Below, in pieces: positions 26,132 to 37,893 of a stretch of DNA of 64,000 nt. The notes below the pieces were generated by a model. That model worked only from the letters and a program-made list of their open reading frames with translations, did not search any database and was not told where the DNA came from. Position 1 is the stretch's first letter; every line of letters begins with the position of its first letter. The position numbers were made by a program, and so were the translations under genes. This stretch comes from CAVZZV01 sp963779845 (GTDB lineage Bacteria; Bacteroidota; Bacteroidia; Bacteroidales; GCA-2748055), in NCBI GenBank assembly GCA_963779845.1, contig CAVZZV010000005.1:62001-126000 (forward strand), given 5' to 3'.

Positions 26132-29100
26132 TTCCGGAGGTAAGAAGTGTAGTATAAACCTCCGTGGAATTCCGGCAACTTTCCGTGGGACCTGAAATGA
26201 CCGGAGCAGGTACCGGGTTTACCGTCAGGGTAATCGACGGGTACGTGTTATTACAGTTGGCGGCATTCGTGACCAGTACAGATACTACATCATTATTATC
26301 CAGGGTACTTGTTGTAAAGCTTGCCAGGGCTGAATTCTGAACGGACGTAGCGTTAATCATGAAGTTGTAATTATTACCCCCTGTTGCGGTAAAAATGACC
26401 TCGCTTCCTTCACAGATAGTATTATCAGCATCATTGCCGGTGAGTGTTCCGGAAGGAAGGGCCAAAACATTCACAGTTACCGAAGCAGCCGCTGTTGTAT
26501 TGCAAACGCCTTCGTATCTCACAAAAAAGGTAGTAGATATAGCAGGAGCAGGAATATTCAGATTATTTCCGGAACCCACCAACTCAGTAAAGGAAAGGTC
26601 GGAATACCATCGGGCTACCGCACCTGTCCCGGCAGAACCCCCACTGAACGTTAAGGTGATCGATCCGTCACTTGCACAGATATTATTTCTGTCGGAAGCG
26701 GCCAGGGCCGGTGCGGAGGATGGGATGGAAATAGTAAGGCTCTTACTCACGGTGGAAGTATTGTTACACGGACCTTCACCTCTTACCCAATAGGTAGTGC
26801 TGACCATAGGGTCAACTGTAAGTGTGGCTCCTGGCACTCCCGCAGAAGTAGTGCAGCCTGCATCCAGATACCAATGCCAGGCAGCTCCGCTTCCAAGGGT
26901 TCCACCCGACACCGTAAGTATTTTTGGGGTGCCAAAGCAGGCAGAGGGATTGCTGACAATAATTGAATCAGGGGCCACGGAGATTGTATTGGAAGTAATG
27001 ACTTCAACACTATCGGTAATTGTGCACCAGTTTGCCGCTGCATCCTTTACCAGTACCTTATACCATCCGGGATTTAAATTGGTGATGGTGGGCGTTACAA
27101 GTGCGGTGGGTGTACCATTCCGATACCAGTTGTAAAAATAGGCCGTATTTGTACCCCCGCTGACACTAGCAGCTACCGAACCATTGGATAAACCTGTACA
27201 GCTTTCATTTGTATGGGTTAACATCAGTAACAGTGGTGGGTTTTCAATAACCGTAAATGTACGGGTTATGGCAGCCCCGCTTCCATCATCTGTTATAGTT
27301 GCTTCATAAACAGCGGGCCCAAGATTTGTCAGACTCGCACTGGTATTGGATATTAAAATGTTGTTTCTTTTCCATGTGTAGGAATAACTGGTTTCAGTTC
27401 CCCCCTGGGCACTCACACTCACTGATCCATCATCTTCACCAAAGCAGCTGACATTGGTACCGGTAATATCTGCATCAAGAGGATTTCCCTGAATACAGAG
27501 TGAAAATGATCCAGGAGTTAAATCATCATCCACTGACAGGTAATACCGTTCTCCAGGGGTTAGGGTATCGGCCATTAAGGAATAATTGCCGGTTATTCCA
27601 CTTATCCTTCCGCAGGCTACTTCATCTCCTGATTCGTTCCACAGGGCCAGTTGCTGTCGGCGCATCGTTCCGTAAACCGATCCGGTTTTAACAGTAGCCA
27701 GTATATTTTCTGTTTCCGCTATAAAAGTGAACCAGACATTTTTGTTCGTAATTCCTGTCCAGCAACTGCCCTGACTGCCGTCTGAAGTTGCGGAAGCGTT
27801 TGAATAGGCACCGTCGGAAGAGCACCAGTTGGTAATGTCATTTAGTTCAATTGCGCCTAAACGGTAATCATAGTCAACACTATCTACGATACATAAAGTA
27901 AAGCTATTACTGTACCTGTCATCATCAACGCTAATGAAATACCAGTCTCCGGGATTAAGGGTATCGGATTGCAATACAATATCCCCATAGTAATTCTGCC
28001 AAATGGAGCATCCCAGCTCATCGCCTGACTGATTCCACAAAGCAACCTGCTGCCTTTGCATGGTACCGAAAATTGTTCCGGTCTTGATATTTATCCTGAC
28101 CTCGGGGGTCATCGCCTGGAAGGTGAACCAAACATTCTTATTCTCAGTCCCCGTCCAGCATGCTCCCTGAGACCTGTCGGCTGTTGCCTGAATATTGCTG
28201 AAGGAAGCAACGGGATAACATCCATGATCGTGTTCGATTATCTGTGCTCCGTTGTGGTAGTCATAGTCCAGGATCTTTGATACACAAAGTGAGAAGGTTC
28301 CGCTTGTTTGATTGTCGTCCACCGAAATATAATACCAATTCCCAGCGATGAGATTGTCTGTTGACAACGAACTATTTCCATAAGATATATTGGGTCCCTG
28401 GCATTTTACTTCATTCCCCAATTCATCCCATACAGCTATTTGGGGACTTCTCATCGTTCCATACACATTCCAGGTTTTTACCGTTAAGGTTAGGTCGGAA
28501 GATGTTGCCAGAAATCTGAACCAGACATTTTTATTTTCCGTCCCGAGCCAGCAGCTTCCCATTGATTGATCTGCGGAGGCGAATTCGTTCCGGTAGGCTG
28601 CATCAGGGGAACACCACTCTGCATGGGGAATTTCGATAGCTCCTGCCTTATAATCATAGTTTGCCTCATTGCTCAGGCAAAGGCTGAAAGTTCCCGGAAC
28701 TGAGTTATCATCAACAGATACCCAATACCAATCTCCAATGGTCAGAGTATCTGTACTTAACATGGTGGTTCCTTGTGGATAAACGGGTCCGACACATTTA
28801 ATCTCTTGTTTAGCCGCATTCCATAATGCCAGTTGGGCCCTTTGCTGATTCCCATATATATTCCCGTTTTTGAGGCTCACCGTAACGAAATTGCTGGTTG
28901 CCTGAAACTTGAACCACACATTTTTATTGACAGTCCCACTCCAACAACTACCCATCGCCTCATCATCTGTGGCAAAATAATTGGTATAGGCAGCATCAGC
29001 CGAGCACCCGGAATTGTGTCCTAAAACTTTCGCGCCGTCCCAGTAATCGTAGTCCAGGGTGTTTTCCAGACATAGGGAGAAGGTCCCGGATACGTAATCG

Positions 29101-32100
29101 TCATCAATGGAGATGAAATACCATTCACCGGGAGTAAGATTATCTACACTAAGGGTCGTTGTCCCAATATCCACAATTCTACCGACACATTTCACTTCTG
29201 TTCCATCTGTTTTCCAAACGGCAGCTTGTGCCCTTCGCATCGTACCATAAAGATTCCCGGTCTTGACCCTTAAAGTCAGATCGCTTGTGGTAGCCTGAAA
29301 CTTGAACCAGACATTTTTATTCAGGGTGCCTGACCAGCAGCTGGCCATGCCCCGGTCTGCCGTAGCATCGAAATTCGAATAGGCCGAATAGGCTGAACAA
29401 TAGTTATTATGAGGAAGAGTGATAGCACCCTCTTGAAAATCGTAGGTCGGGGTATCATCAAAACAGAGGCTGAATGACCCACTGGTCTGATTGTCGTCTA
29501 CGGAGAGATAATACCAATTCCCGGCGATGAGACTATCCGCTTCCAGTCTCAATGTTCCACTATAATCGAATATCGGTCCAACGCAGCCAACTTCTGTTCC
29601 CTCCTCATTCCAAAGAGCCATTTGTGGCCTTCTGATGGTCCCGTATACATTACCGGTGGTAAGATTTACATTTACAAAACGATTCGTAGCCTGGAATTTA
29701 AACCAGACATTCTTATTTTCAGTGCCCTGCCAGCAGGATGCCATGGAGCGGTCGGGGGTTGCAAAGAAATTTGAATAAGCCTGATAACTTGAGCACCAGG
29801 CTGAAATATCCGGGATGACCCTGGCCCCTTCACGAAAATCATAATCGGGTTGATCATAAAGACATAAACTGAAACTTCCGCTAACATAATTATCGTCTAC
29901 TGAAAGATAGTACCAGCTTCCGGCGGTAAGGGTGTCAATGGTCAGAAGCAGGGTACCATTATTATCGATAACGGGTCCTATACATGCCACCTCTTCTCCA
30001 TCCTGATTCCATAAGGCCATCTGCGGTCTGCGCATATCACCATAAACTGTTCCGACTTTCAGTTCAACCCTGACGAATCGGGTATCAGCCAGGAATTTGA
30101 ACCAAACGTTTTTATTTTCTGTTCCGCTCCAACAACTGCCCATGGACTCATCTTCAGTGGCAAAATAATTGGTGTAGGAAGCCTCTGGCAGGCAACCGGA
30201 GTTATGCACGAGCGTTTTGGCCCCATTCAGGTAGTCGTAATCCAGCGTGTTTTCAAGACAAATGGTAAATGTTCCACTCACATAATCATCGTCCACCGAA
30301 ATATAATACCATTCACCTACCGTAAGATTATCACTACTCATAATGGTAGTTCCGATATCGATAATCCTGCCCACACATTTAACCTCTGTTCCGTCAGCCT
30401 TCCATAAGGCTGCCTGGGCCCGGCGCATGGTCCCGAAGGTATTCCCGGTTTTAATGCGTAAAATAAGATCGTTGCTCGTCGCCTGGAACCTGAACCATAC
30501 ATTTTTATTGATAGTGCCAGACCAGCAACTTGCCATTGTCTGATCGGGGGTAGCATCAAAATTGGAATAGAATCCTTCAGGTGAACAGCTCCCATCATGA
30601 GGAAGTACCTTCGCTCCCTCCCTATAATCATAGGTAGGCTGATCATCAAAGCAAAGACTGAAAGTTCCGCTATTGTAATTATCATCGACCGATAGATAAT
30701 ACCAGTTTCCGGGACTCAGGGAATCCACTTCCAGCAGGAGGGATCCGGTATTATCGATAATCGGGCCCACGCAGGCCACTTCAGTACCGGTTTCGTTCCA
30801 GATAGCCATCTGCGGACGCCTTATGGTCCCATATACGTTCCCTGTTGAAAGTTTCACCGAGAGAAAGCGGTCTGTGGCCTGAAACCGGAACCATACATTT
30901 TTATTTTCAGTGCCCTGCCAACATGAGGCCATTGATTCATCAGGAGTAGCATAAAAATTAGTGTATTCCTGGTTTCCAGAACACCAGTTGGAAATATCCG
31001 GTATCCATTCGGCACCCTCTTTATAATCATAATCCGGTTGGTCGTCAAAACACAGGGAAAAGGTGCCGCTGGTATAGCTATCGTCGACCGATAAATAATA
31101 CCAGCTGCCGGTAGTGAGTGTATCAATGGTAAGACGGAGGGTTCCGGAGGCATCGATGACATACCCTATGCAGGCCACCTCTATCCCACCCTCGTTCCAG
31201 ATGGCCATTTGAGGCCGTCGCATATTGCCATAGACATTCCCTACCTTTAGATCCACTGTTATGAAACGATTGGTAGCCTGGAATTTGAACCATACATTCT
31301 TGTTCTCGGTTCCACTCCAGCAAGATCCCATTGATTGGTCTTCGGTTGCATAATAATTTGAGTACAAAGCGTCGGAAGAGCACCAATTGCTAATGTTTGG
31401 AATGACCCTGGCTCCATCCCTGAAATCATTGTCCGGCCGGTCATCGGTACAAATAGTGAATGAACCGCTGAGCCTGTCGTCATCGACAGCAATCCAATAG
31501 GTATGCCCCGGGGTAAGGCTGTCCGTTTGAAAAACAATCGTCCCAAAAGTAGCGGAAAGTTTGGAACAACCGACCTGAACGTTATCGGAATTAAACAAAG
31601 CCAGTTGTTGTGATTGCATGGTCCCGTATACCCCACCGGACTTGACCGTCACTTTCATAAAGTTGGTGCTGGCAGTAAATTTAAACCAGACATTCCTATT
31701 CTGTGTCCCGGTCCAGCAGGATCCGGGTGTCCCATCCGGGGAAGCATGGAGGTTGCTAAACTGGGCATCAGAAGAACACCAGCCCCGTACATCGGGAATA
31801 TTGACAGCATTCTTCTTAAAATCGAAATCAACACTGTCATCAATACATAAAGTGAAACTCCCGGATACATTATCATCGTCAACGCCAATCCAATACCAAT
31901 TCCCCGCCTTCAAAGTATCGGTTTGAAGTATTGCACTTCCCTGATTGGATTTCCAGGAAGAACATCCTACCTCTATTCCGTTCTGGTTCCATAAGGCCAG
32001 TTGTTGGCGTTGCATATTCCCATAAATGCCCCCTGTTTTTACAGTGATGCGGATATCCGTGCCTGTAGCCTGGAACTTAAACCAAACATTTTTATTGGAA

Positions 32101-34424
32101 CTACCTGTCCAGCAGGAACCACTTACTGGATCGATGGTGGCGGCGGCATTCGAGAAAGCAGCATCTGGTGAACACCACTGGTCGATATCTGTTATCTCAA
32201 GGGCTCCCTGAGGGTAATCATAAGAAATATCATCATCGGCACAAAGACTGAAAGTACCTGCAGATCCATTGTCGTCCACCGAAAGATAATAAACCTCTCC
32301 CGGAACAAGAGAATTGGATACCAGGGTAAGGGTGTCGGATCCGGTATTGTCGGTGCAGGCAATTTCACCCCCCGAATTATCCCATAATGCCAGTAGTGGA
32401 TGGACCATAGTTCCCTGGGAAGCGCCGCTTTTCACCGTGAGGGTAACATTGGCGGAAGTAGCTACAAACCGGAACCATACATTCCGGTTCTCTGCACCCG
32501 ACCAACAACTTCCCTGCGATTCGTCTGCTGTGGCAATCGAATTGGTGTATTGTGCATTGCCTGAACACCAGTTGTTGAAATCGGAAAGGATTATTGCGTC
32601 CGGTTTATTGTCATTGAGAATATGGTCCGTAGCGCAAACGGTGAAACTACCTTTGTACGTGGCATTATTGTAATTATCCACACTCAGGTAGTACCAGTTT
32701 CCCGGAACCAGACTGGTGGAATAAACTTCCACATCAGAGGTACTGGTAGGGGCAATCTTACAACTCACTTCATTTAGGCTCTCATCCCAGATCGCGGTAA
32801 AAATATTGTCGATGGTTCCCTCTATTCCATCCGTTTTCACCAGCAGGGAAACGGAATTTCCGGTGGCCTGGAACTTGAACCAACGGTTAAAGTTGGGCCC
32901 GTTCGGCCAGCATGCGGGTCGTGCTTTGTCAGGGGTTGCATTGATATTGGCAAATTCCGCAACCGAGGAGCACCAATTGTTTAGGTTGGGAATGAGCCGG
33001 GCACCCTCCTGATAATCATAGCTTAACTTATCATCCATACATAAGGAAAAAGTACCCCGGTAGTTTACCAAATTATAATTATCTACAGAAATATAATAGA
33101 TTTGTCCGGGCACCAGGTCAAAATTGCTGGAAGTAATCTCAAGATCGCTGTAGGTCGATGAATAACGCTGGCAGACAAGTTCATTCCCCGAGGAATCCCA
33201 AAGAGCGATAAAGGGATCAATCATAGTTCCTTCTGTCCCTCCGGTGAGTAACCGGATGGTAACATCCGTTCCGGTAGCCCGGAATTTAAACCATCTGTTG
33301 AAGCTGGGCCCGGAGTTCCAGCATGACCCTTTTTGTTGGTCAGGGGTAGCACCAATCGTGGTAAATTCAGCGTTGGCAGAACACCATTCATGATAGTTGG
33401 CAATCTCAATAGCACCCGATCTGAAATCATAGTCGATGGTGTCATTTACACAAAGCGAAAATGTACCTACAAACCCTGCATTTGAGCTATTATCCACGGA
33501 GATAAAATAAAAGTTCCCGGGTATTAATACATCAGAGGAAATGTTTATATCGCCGTATTGTGAAAAATATACCTGGGAGTTTATTTCATTCCCGGCGGAA
33601 TCCCAAAGTGCCATAAATGGATATTGCAATGTACCTTCGGAACCCCCGGTCTTTAGGAGCACATTGATCATTTCCGAGCTTGCCCTGAACTTAAACCAAC
33701 GGTTGTTATTGGGTCCATTGTACCATAATGTTCCCTTGGTTTCATCCGGTGTAGCTCCAACGGTGGTGAAAGCGGCTTCTTCTGAACACCATTCATGCAA
33801 TTCAGTCAGTTCTATAGCCCCCGCCCGATAATCATAATCGATATTATCCTGAATACAAAGGGTGAAGGTACCGGTGTATGAGGTGCTCACATAATTATCT
33901 ACAGCAACATAATACCAGTTCCCGATTGTCAATGAGTCGGCATTGAGGGTAATATCACTATAATCAAAGCTATACCGTTCACTTGCGAGTTCAACATCAT
34001 TTTCGTTAAATAATGCTATAAATGCATGTCTTATGGTCCCTTCCGTTCCCCCTGTCTTTACCTCCACCCTCACGGTATTGGATGCCGCCTGGAATTTAAA
34101 CCATCGGTTATAGTTTGGCCCGTTATACCACCTGGACCCCCGGAGCCTGTCTGCAGTTGCACCTACGGTAGTGTAGGCAGCATTTCCCGAACACCACGAT
34201 CCTAAATGAGGAATCTCAATGGCAGCCTCCTTAAAATCATAATCTATCGTGTCCGAAACACACAATGTGAAGGTGCCGGTATAACCCACATTGGCATTAT
34301 TGTCCACAGCAATATAATACCAATTGCCAATAGTAAGCGAATCGGTACTAACTGGTAATAGGATCATAATCACTGGTATATCTTGCACTGGCCAGTTCAA
34401 CATCCGATTCATTAAAAATAGCAA
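26073..34424 (-). CDS. Giant surface repeat protein, central part
   Basis: An open frame of 2,783 codons that continues the protein begun at 39951. The break is at about 34353, where an extra base separates DYDPIT from VSTDSLTIGNWYY within PPC-like unit 9. This part holds the end of unit 9 and units 10-26, then two SprB-type repeats (VSCFGEDDGSVSVSAQGG and NESCTGLSNGSVAASVSGG, about 27490-27000), then Ig-like modules with WYSDLSFTELVGSGNNLNIP (about 27000-26100). The composition is typical of long T9SS adhesins such as SprB. The first ~25 codons of this open frame are out-of-frame sequence and not part of the protein. Confidence 0.85.
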   Translation of the reverse strand: MLFLMNRMLNWPVQDIPVIMILLPVSTDSLTIGNWYYIAVDNNANVGYTGTFTLCVSDTIDYDFKEAAIEIPHLGSWCSGNAAYTTVGATADRLRGSRWYNGPNYNRWFKFQAASNTVRVEVKTGGTEGTIRHAFIALFNENDVELASERYSFDYSDITLNADSLTIGNWYYVAVDNYVSTSYTGTFTLCIQDNIDYDYRAGAIELTELHEWCSEEAAFTTVGATPDETKGTLWYNGPNNNRWFKFRASSEMINVLLKTGGSEGTLQYPFMALWDSAGNEINSQVYFSQYGDINISSDVLIPGNFYFISVDNSSNAGFVGTFSLCVNDTIDYDFRSGAIEIANYHEWCSANAEFTTIGATPDQQKGSCWNSGPSFNRWFKFRATGTDVTIRLLTGGTEGTMIDPFIALWDSSGNELVCQRYSSTYSDLEITSSNFDLVPGQIYYISVDNYNLVNYRGTFSLCMDDKLSYDYQEGARLIPNLNNWCSSVAEFANINATPDKARPACWPNGPNFNRWFKFQATGNSVSLLVKTDGIEGTIDNIFTAIWDESLNEVSCKIAPTSTSDVEVYSTSLVPGNWYYLSVDNYNNATYKGSFTVCATDHILNDNKPDAIILSDFNNWCSGNAQYTNSIATADESQGSCWSGAENRNVWFRFVATSANVTLTVKSGASQGTMVHPLLALWDNSGGEIACTDNTGSDTLTLVSNSLVPGEVYYLSVDDNGSAGTFSLCADDDISYDYPQGALEITDIDQWCSPDAAFSNAAATIDPVSGSCWTGSSNKNVWFKFQATGTDIRITVKTGGIYGNMQRQQLALWNQNGIEVGCSSWKSNQGSAILQTDTLKAGNWYWIGVDDDNVSGSFTLCIDDSVDFDFKKNAVNIPDVRGWCSSDAQFSNLHASPDGTPGSCWTGTQNRNVWFKFTASTNFMKVTVKSGGVYGTMQSQQLALFNSDNVQVGCSKLSATFGTIVFQTDSLTPGHTYWIAVDDDRLSGSFTICTDDRPDNDFRDGARVIPNISNWCSSDALYSNYYATEDQSMGSCWSGTENKNVWFKFQATNRFITVDLKVGNVYGNMRRPQMAIWNEGGIEVACIGYVIDASGTLRLTIDTLTTGSWYYLSVDDSYTSGTFSLCFDDQPDYDYKEGAEWIPDISNWCSGNQEYTNFYATPDESMASCWQGTENKNVWFRFQATDRFLSVKLSTGNVYGTIRRPQMAIWNETGTEVACVGPIIDNTGSLLLEVDSLSPGNWYYLSVDDNYNSGTFSLCFDDQPTYDYREGAKVLPHDGSCSPEGFYSNFDATPDQTMASCWSGTINKNVWFRFQATSNDLILRIKTGNTFGTMRRAQAALWKADGTEVKCVGRIIDIGTTIMSSDNLTVGEWYYISVDDDYVSGTFTICLENTLDYDYLNGAKTLVHNSGCLPEASYTNYFATEDESMGSCWSGTENKNVWFKFLADTRFVRVELKVGTVYGDMRRPQMALWNQDGEEVACIGPVIDNNGTLLLTIDTLTAGSWYYLSVDDNYVSGSFSLCLYDQPDYDFREGARVIPDISAWCSSYQAYSNFFATPDRSMASCWQGTENKNVWFKFQATNRFVNVNLTTGNVYGTIRRPQMALWNEEGTEVGCVGPIFDYSGTLRLEADSLIAGNWYYLSVDDNQTSGSFSLCFDDTPTYDFQEGAITLPHNNYCSAYSAYSNFDATADRGMASCWSGTLNKNVWFKFQATTSDLTLRVKTGNLYGTMRRAQAAVWKTDGTEVKCVGRIVDIGTTTLSVDNLTPGEWYFISIDDDYVSGTFSLCLENTLDYDYWDGAKVLGHNSGCSADAAYTNYFATDDEAMGSCWSGTVNKNVWFKFQATSNFVTVSLKNGNIYGNQQRAQLALWNAAKQEIKCVGPVYPQGTTMLSTDTLTIGDWYWVSVDDNSVPGTFSLCLSNEANYDYKAGAIEIPHAEWCSPDAAYRNEFASADQSMGSCWLGTENKNVWFRFLATSSDLTLTVKTWNVYGTMRSPQIAVWDELGNEVKCQGPNISYGNSSLSTDNLIAGNWYYISVDDNQTSGTFSLCVSKILDYDYHNGAQIIEHDHGCYPVASFSNIQATADRSQGACWTGTENKNVWFTFQAMTPEVRINIKTGTIFGTMQRQQVALWNQSGDELGCSIWQNYYGDIVLQSDTLNPGDWYFISVDDDRYSNSFTLCIVDSVDYDYRLGAIELNDITNWCSSDGAYSNASATSDGSQGSCWTGITNKNVWFTFIAETENILATVKTGSVYGTMRRQQLALWNESGDEVACGRISGITGNYSLMADTLTPGERYYLSVDDDLTPGSFSLCIQGNPLDADITGTNVSCFGEDDGSVSVSAQGGTETSYSYTWKRNNILISNTSASLTNLGPAVYEATITDDGSGAAITRTFTVIENPPLLLMLTHTNESCTGLSNGSVAASVSGGTNTAYFYNWYRNGTPTALVTPTITNLNPGWYKVLVKDAAANWCTITDSVEVITSNTISVAPDSIIVSNPSACFGTPKILTVSGGTLGSGAAWHWYLDAGCTTSAGVPGATLTVDPMVSTTYWVRGEGPCNNTSTVSKSLTISIPSSAPALAASDRNNICASDGSITLTFSGGSAGTGAVARWYSDLSFTELVGSGNNLNIPAPAISTTFFVRYEGVCNTTAAASVTVNVLALPSGTLTGNDADNTICEGSEVIFTATGGNNYNFMINATSVQNSALASFTTSTLDNNDVVSVLVTNAANCNNTYPSITLTVNPVPAPVISGPTESCRNSTEVYTTLLTSGNDYSWTITGAIPVRACKQQ
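27490..32620 (-). repeat. Class B PPC-like repeats, units 14-26
   Basis: Thirteen tandem units of about 130-133 codons, marked by SGTENKNVWFKF-type motifs (NVWF instead of NRWF), MASCWQG or MGSCWSG, and WYYLSVDD...GTFSLC. Every unit has four cysteines. Units 18-19-20 and 21-22-23 are three-unit superrepeats: starts of matching units lie about 1,190 bp apart (about 31434, 30243 and 29055 for the 17/20/23 series). Boundaries are approximate. Confidence 0.85.
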
Positions 34425-37400
34425 GGTAGGGCTGACGTAAAGTGCCCAGTTCCCCTCCGGTCTTCAGGTCTACCTTTATCATTTCTGTGCTTGCCCTGAA
34501 TTTGAACCAACGGTTAAAGTTGGGCCCGTTAACCCATGTTGAACCTTTTAGGCGATCGGGGGTAGCTCCTGCTGTGGTATATTCCGCATTGTTTGAACAC
34601 CACGAACCGGCATGGTTGATTACTTTAGCCCCTTCCTTAAAATCATAGTCGATGGTATCGGATATGCATAATGAAAAGGTTCCCCAATAAGAGGTGCTAT
34701 TATAATTGTCGATGGATATATAATACCAGTTTCCAGGGATCAGGTTGGTTTTATTGATAACAAGGTCATCATAAGCCGAATTATAACGAACTGAGGAAAG
34801 TTCGTTTCCTAAGGAGTCCCATAAAGCCATGAAACCATTGGCAAGAGTTCCCTCCGCGCCCCCGGTTAGCAAATCTATCTTGATATAGGGGCTGGTAGCC
34901 ATAAACCGGAACCAACGGTTGAAATTGGGCCCGTTATTCCAGGTCGATCCTTTGATTCCATCCGGTGTAGCGTTGACTGTCGTATAGTGCTGAAGAGGCG
35001 AACACCAGTCGTTTAAATCATCCAGCTCAATTGCGGACTCTCTGAAATCATAATCCAGGCTGTCATTTACACAAAGGGTGAAGGTACCGCAATATCCTGC
35101 ACCCACATAATTATCCACGGTAATATAATAGGTACTTCCCGGAACCAATGCATTGGTGGCAACCATTACATCATCATAGCTTGAGTAGTAGCGGTTGCTG
35201 GACAATTCATTTCCGGCTGAGTCCCATATTGCAATGAAACCATTTCGTAAAGTTCCTTCAGTTCCCCCGGTTTTAAGTGTGGCCATGAATTGATTGGTCG
35301 TGGCGGTAAATCCAAACCAGCGATCATAATTCGCCCCATTGTACCATTTGATCCCCTTGTTGCCATCGGGGGTTGCCCCTACTGTGGTATAAGCCTCATC
35401 AGGGGAACACCATTCATGGAGGTCGTTTAAGATAATCGCCCCGGCTTTAAAATCGTAATCAATGGTATCCGCAACGCATAAGGAAAATGTTCCCCGGTAT
35501 CCAAGATTAGAGTTATTATCGACGGCAATATAATACCAATTGCCAGGCGTCAGGGAATCGCTGCTGACAGAAATAGTGGAATAGGCATCTATATACCGGG
35601 CACTGGCTAGTTCCACATCTTCTTCATTGAAAATCGCAATATAGGGATAGCGAAGTGTGCCTTTTAACCCTCCGGTACTGATGTCCGCTTTGACCATTTT
35701 AGTATTGGCCTGGAATTTAAACCACCGGTTAAATGTAGGACCCTGATACCAGGTTGAACCTTTAAGCCTGTCCGGAGTTGCCCCAATGGTAGAATATTCA
35801 GCATCGGGCGAGCACCATGATAAGGTATGGTTGATTTCGATTGCCGCTTCCTTAAAGTCGTAATCAATCGTATCCGTAATGCATAAAGAGAAGGTTCCCC
35901 TATAGGAGGTGCTGTTATAATTATCGACAGAAACATAGTACCACTGTCCCGGAACAAGGCTGGCATAGTTTAGGGTAAGATCACCATAAATGTCGGTATA
36001 CCGTACCGAGGAAAGCTCCGCCCCGGCAGAATCCCATAAAGCGATAAACCCATGAGACAGGGTTCCCTCTTCTGCACCTGTAAGCATATCGACCTTTACA
36101 AAAGGCTTGGTTGCCTGGAATTTGAACCACCGGTTGAAATTGGGACCATTTTGCCATGCAGAGCCTTTCATTTCGTCCGGAGTAGCGTCCATAGTAGTAT
36201 ATGCCTGCAGAGGAGAGCACCAATAGTCCAGATCGGCAAGCTCTATTGCTGCTTCCTTAAAGTCGTAATCGAGTGTATCATTTATACATAATCCAAAAGT
36301 TCCCCGGTATCCAAGACTTACAGAATTATCCACAGTTATAAAATAAGGGCTGCCGGGTATCAAAGCATTGGTCGTAACAATTACATCATCGTATTGGGAA
36401 TAATACCTATTGCTCACCATTTCATTCCCGGCTGTATCCCATATTGCAATAAATCCATATTGAAGAGTTCCTTCCGTCCCGCCAGTCTTGAGGGAAGCCA
36501 TTAACTGATTGGTCGTCGCGGTAAAACTGAACCAGCGATCGTAATTTGCGCCGTTTGTCCATTTTGACCCTTTTATCCCATCGGGAGTTGCCCCAATGGT
36601 TGTATAGGCCTGCTCCGGGGAGCACCATTCATGAATATCGTTTAATGCAACAGCTCCTTCCCTAAAATCATAATCCACATAATCGGTAATACAGAGACTG
36701 AATGTTCCCCGGTAATAGGTGCTATTGTAATTATCTACTGAAATATAATAAAGGTCCCCTGGTATAAGAGAGGTGGAACTGACCACCACATCGGTGTAAT
36801 CGTAACGGTAACGTTCACTCGCTATCTCGTTGCCGGCGGAATCCCATAATGCAAGGTAGCCATATCTCAAAGTCCCGTCTGAACCCCCGGTATTCATTAC
36901 CGCTCTTAACTGATCGGTGGTTGCCCGGAATTTAAACCAACGATTAAAGTTGGGTCCTGAATTCCAGTTGGTACCGGCAATTCCATCAGGGGTTGCATCC
37001 ATGGTAGTATATGCCTCCGGCGCAGAGCACCAATTATGGATATCGTTAAGTTCTATTGCCCCGGCATGAAAATCATAGTTTACCTCATTATCAATACACA
37101 AGGTGAATGTTCCGCGATAGGCAATATTTTGATGGTTATCCACGCTGATATAGTACCAGTTTCCGGGAGTTAATTGGCCATAGCCCATTTTGATCTTATC
37201 ATAGGTACTTTCATACCGGGCACAGGCTAGTTCATTCATCCCTTCATCGAAGAGGGCAACCAGAGCATTACGAATATCTCCCTCCTCACCTCCAAGCTTA
37301 ACATCAACGGTAAGTTCATTGGTGGTTGCCTGAAATTTGAACCAACGGTTATAGGAAGGTCCGTTTGGCCAGCAATCCGGCTTCACTCCATCTCCGCTTG

Positions 37401-37893
37401 CCTGATAGGTGCTGTATTGGGCATTGGCTGAACACCAATCATTAAAATGAGGGACTATTTCCGCCCCTTCAGGAAAATCATAATCAACCTCATCGTCAAT
37501 ACAGAGGCTAAAAGACCCCCTGTAGGCAGTATTGTTGAAATTATCCACGCTGATATAATACCACTCCCCCGGAGTCAGGGAAGGGGAACCAATAACAAGA
37601 TCATCCAGGGTGTTGTAATAGGTCTGACATCCCATGGGATTTCCTGCTTCATCCCATAAGGCAAGATAGGGCCGCCTAAGAGATCCTTCTGCTCCCCCAA
37701 TATTAAGCTGAATTCTTACCTGTCCGGTGGCGGTGGCCCTGAACTTGAACCATCGGTTAAAATTGGGCCCATTACTCCAGCAACTGCCTTTTATTTCATC
37801 AGGGGTAGCACCGATCGTTGCAAAGGCGCCTTCCCCTGAACACCAGTTATCAATCTCCTCAATTACCCTGGCCCCTGCCTTAAAATCATAATC
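32625..37893 (-). repeat. Class A PPC-like repeats, units 1-13
   Basis: Thirteen tandem units of about 133-138 codons marked by NGPNFNRWFKF. Units 4 and 7 carry the variant NGANYDRWF and are otherwise nearly alike; units 5 and 8, and 6 and 9, also match, so 4-5-6 and 7-8-9 form a three-unit superrepeat of about 1.2 kb. Units 1, 2, 12 and 13 have four cysteines; units 3-11 have only the outer two. Boundaries are approximate. Confidence 0.85.
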
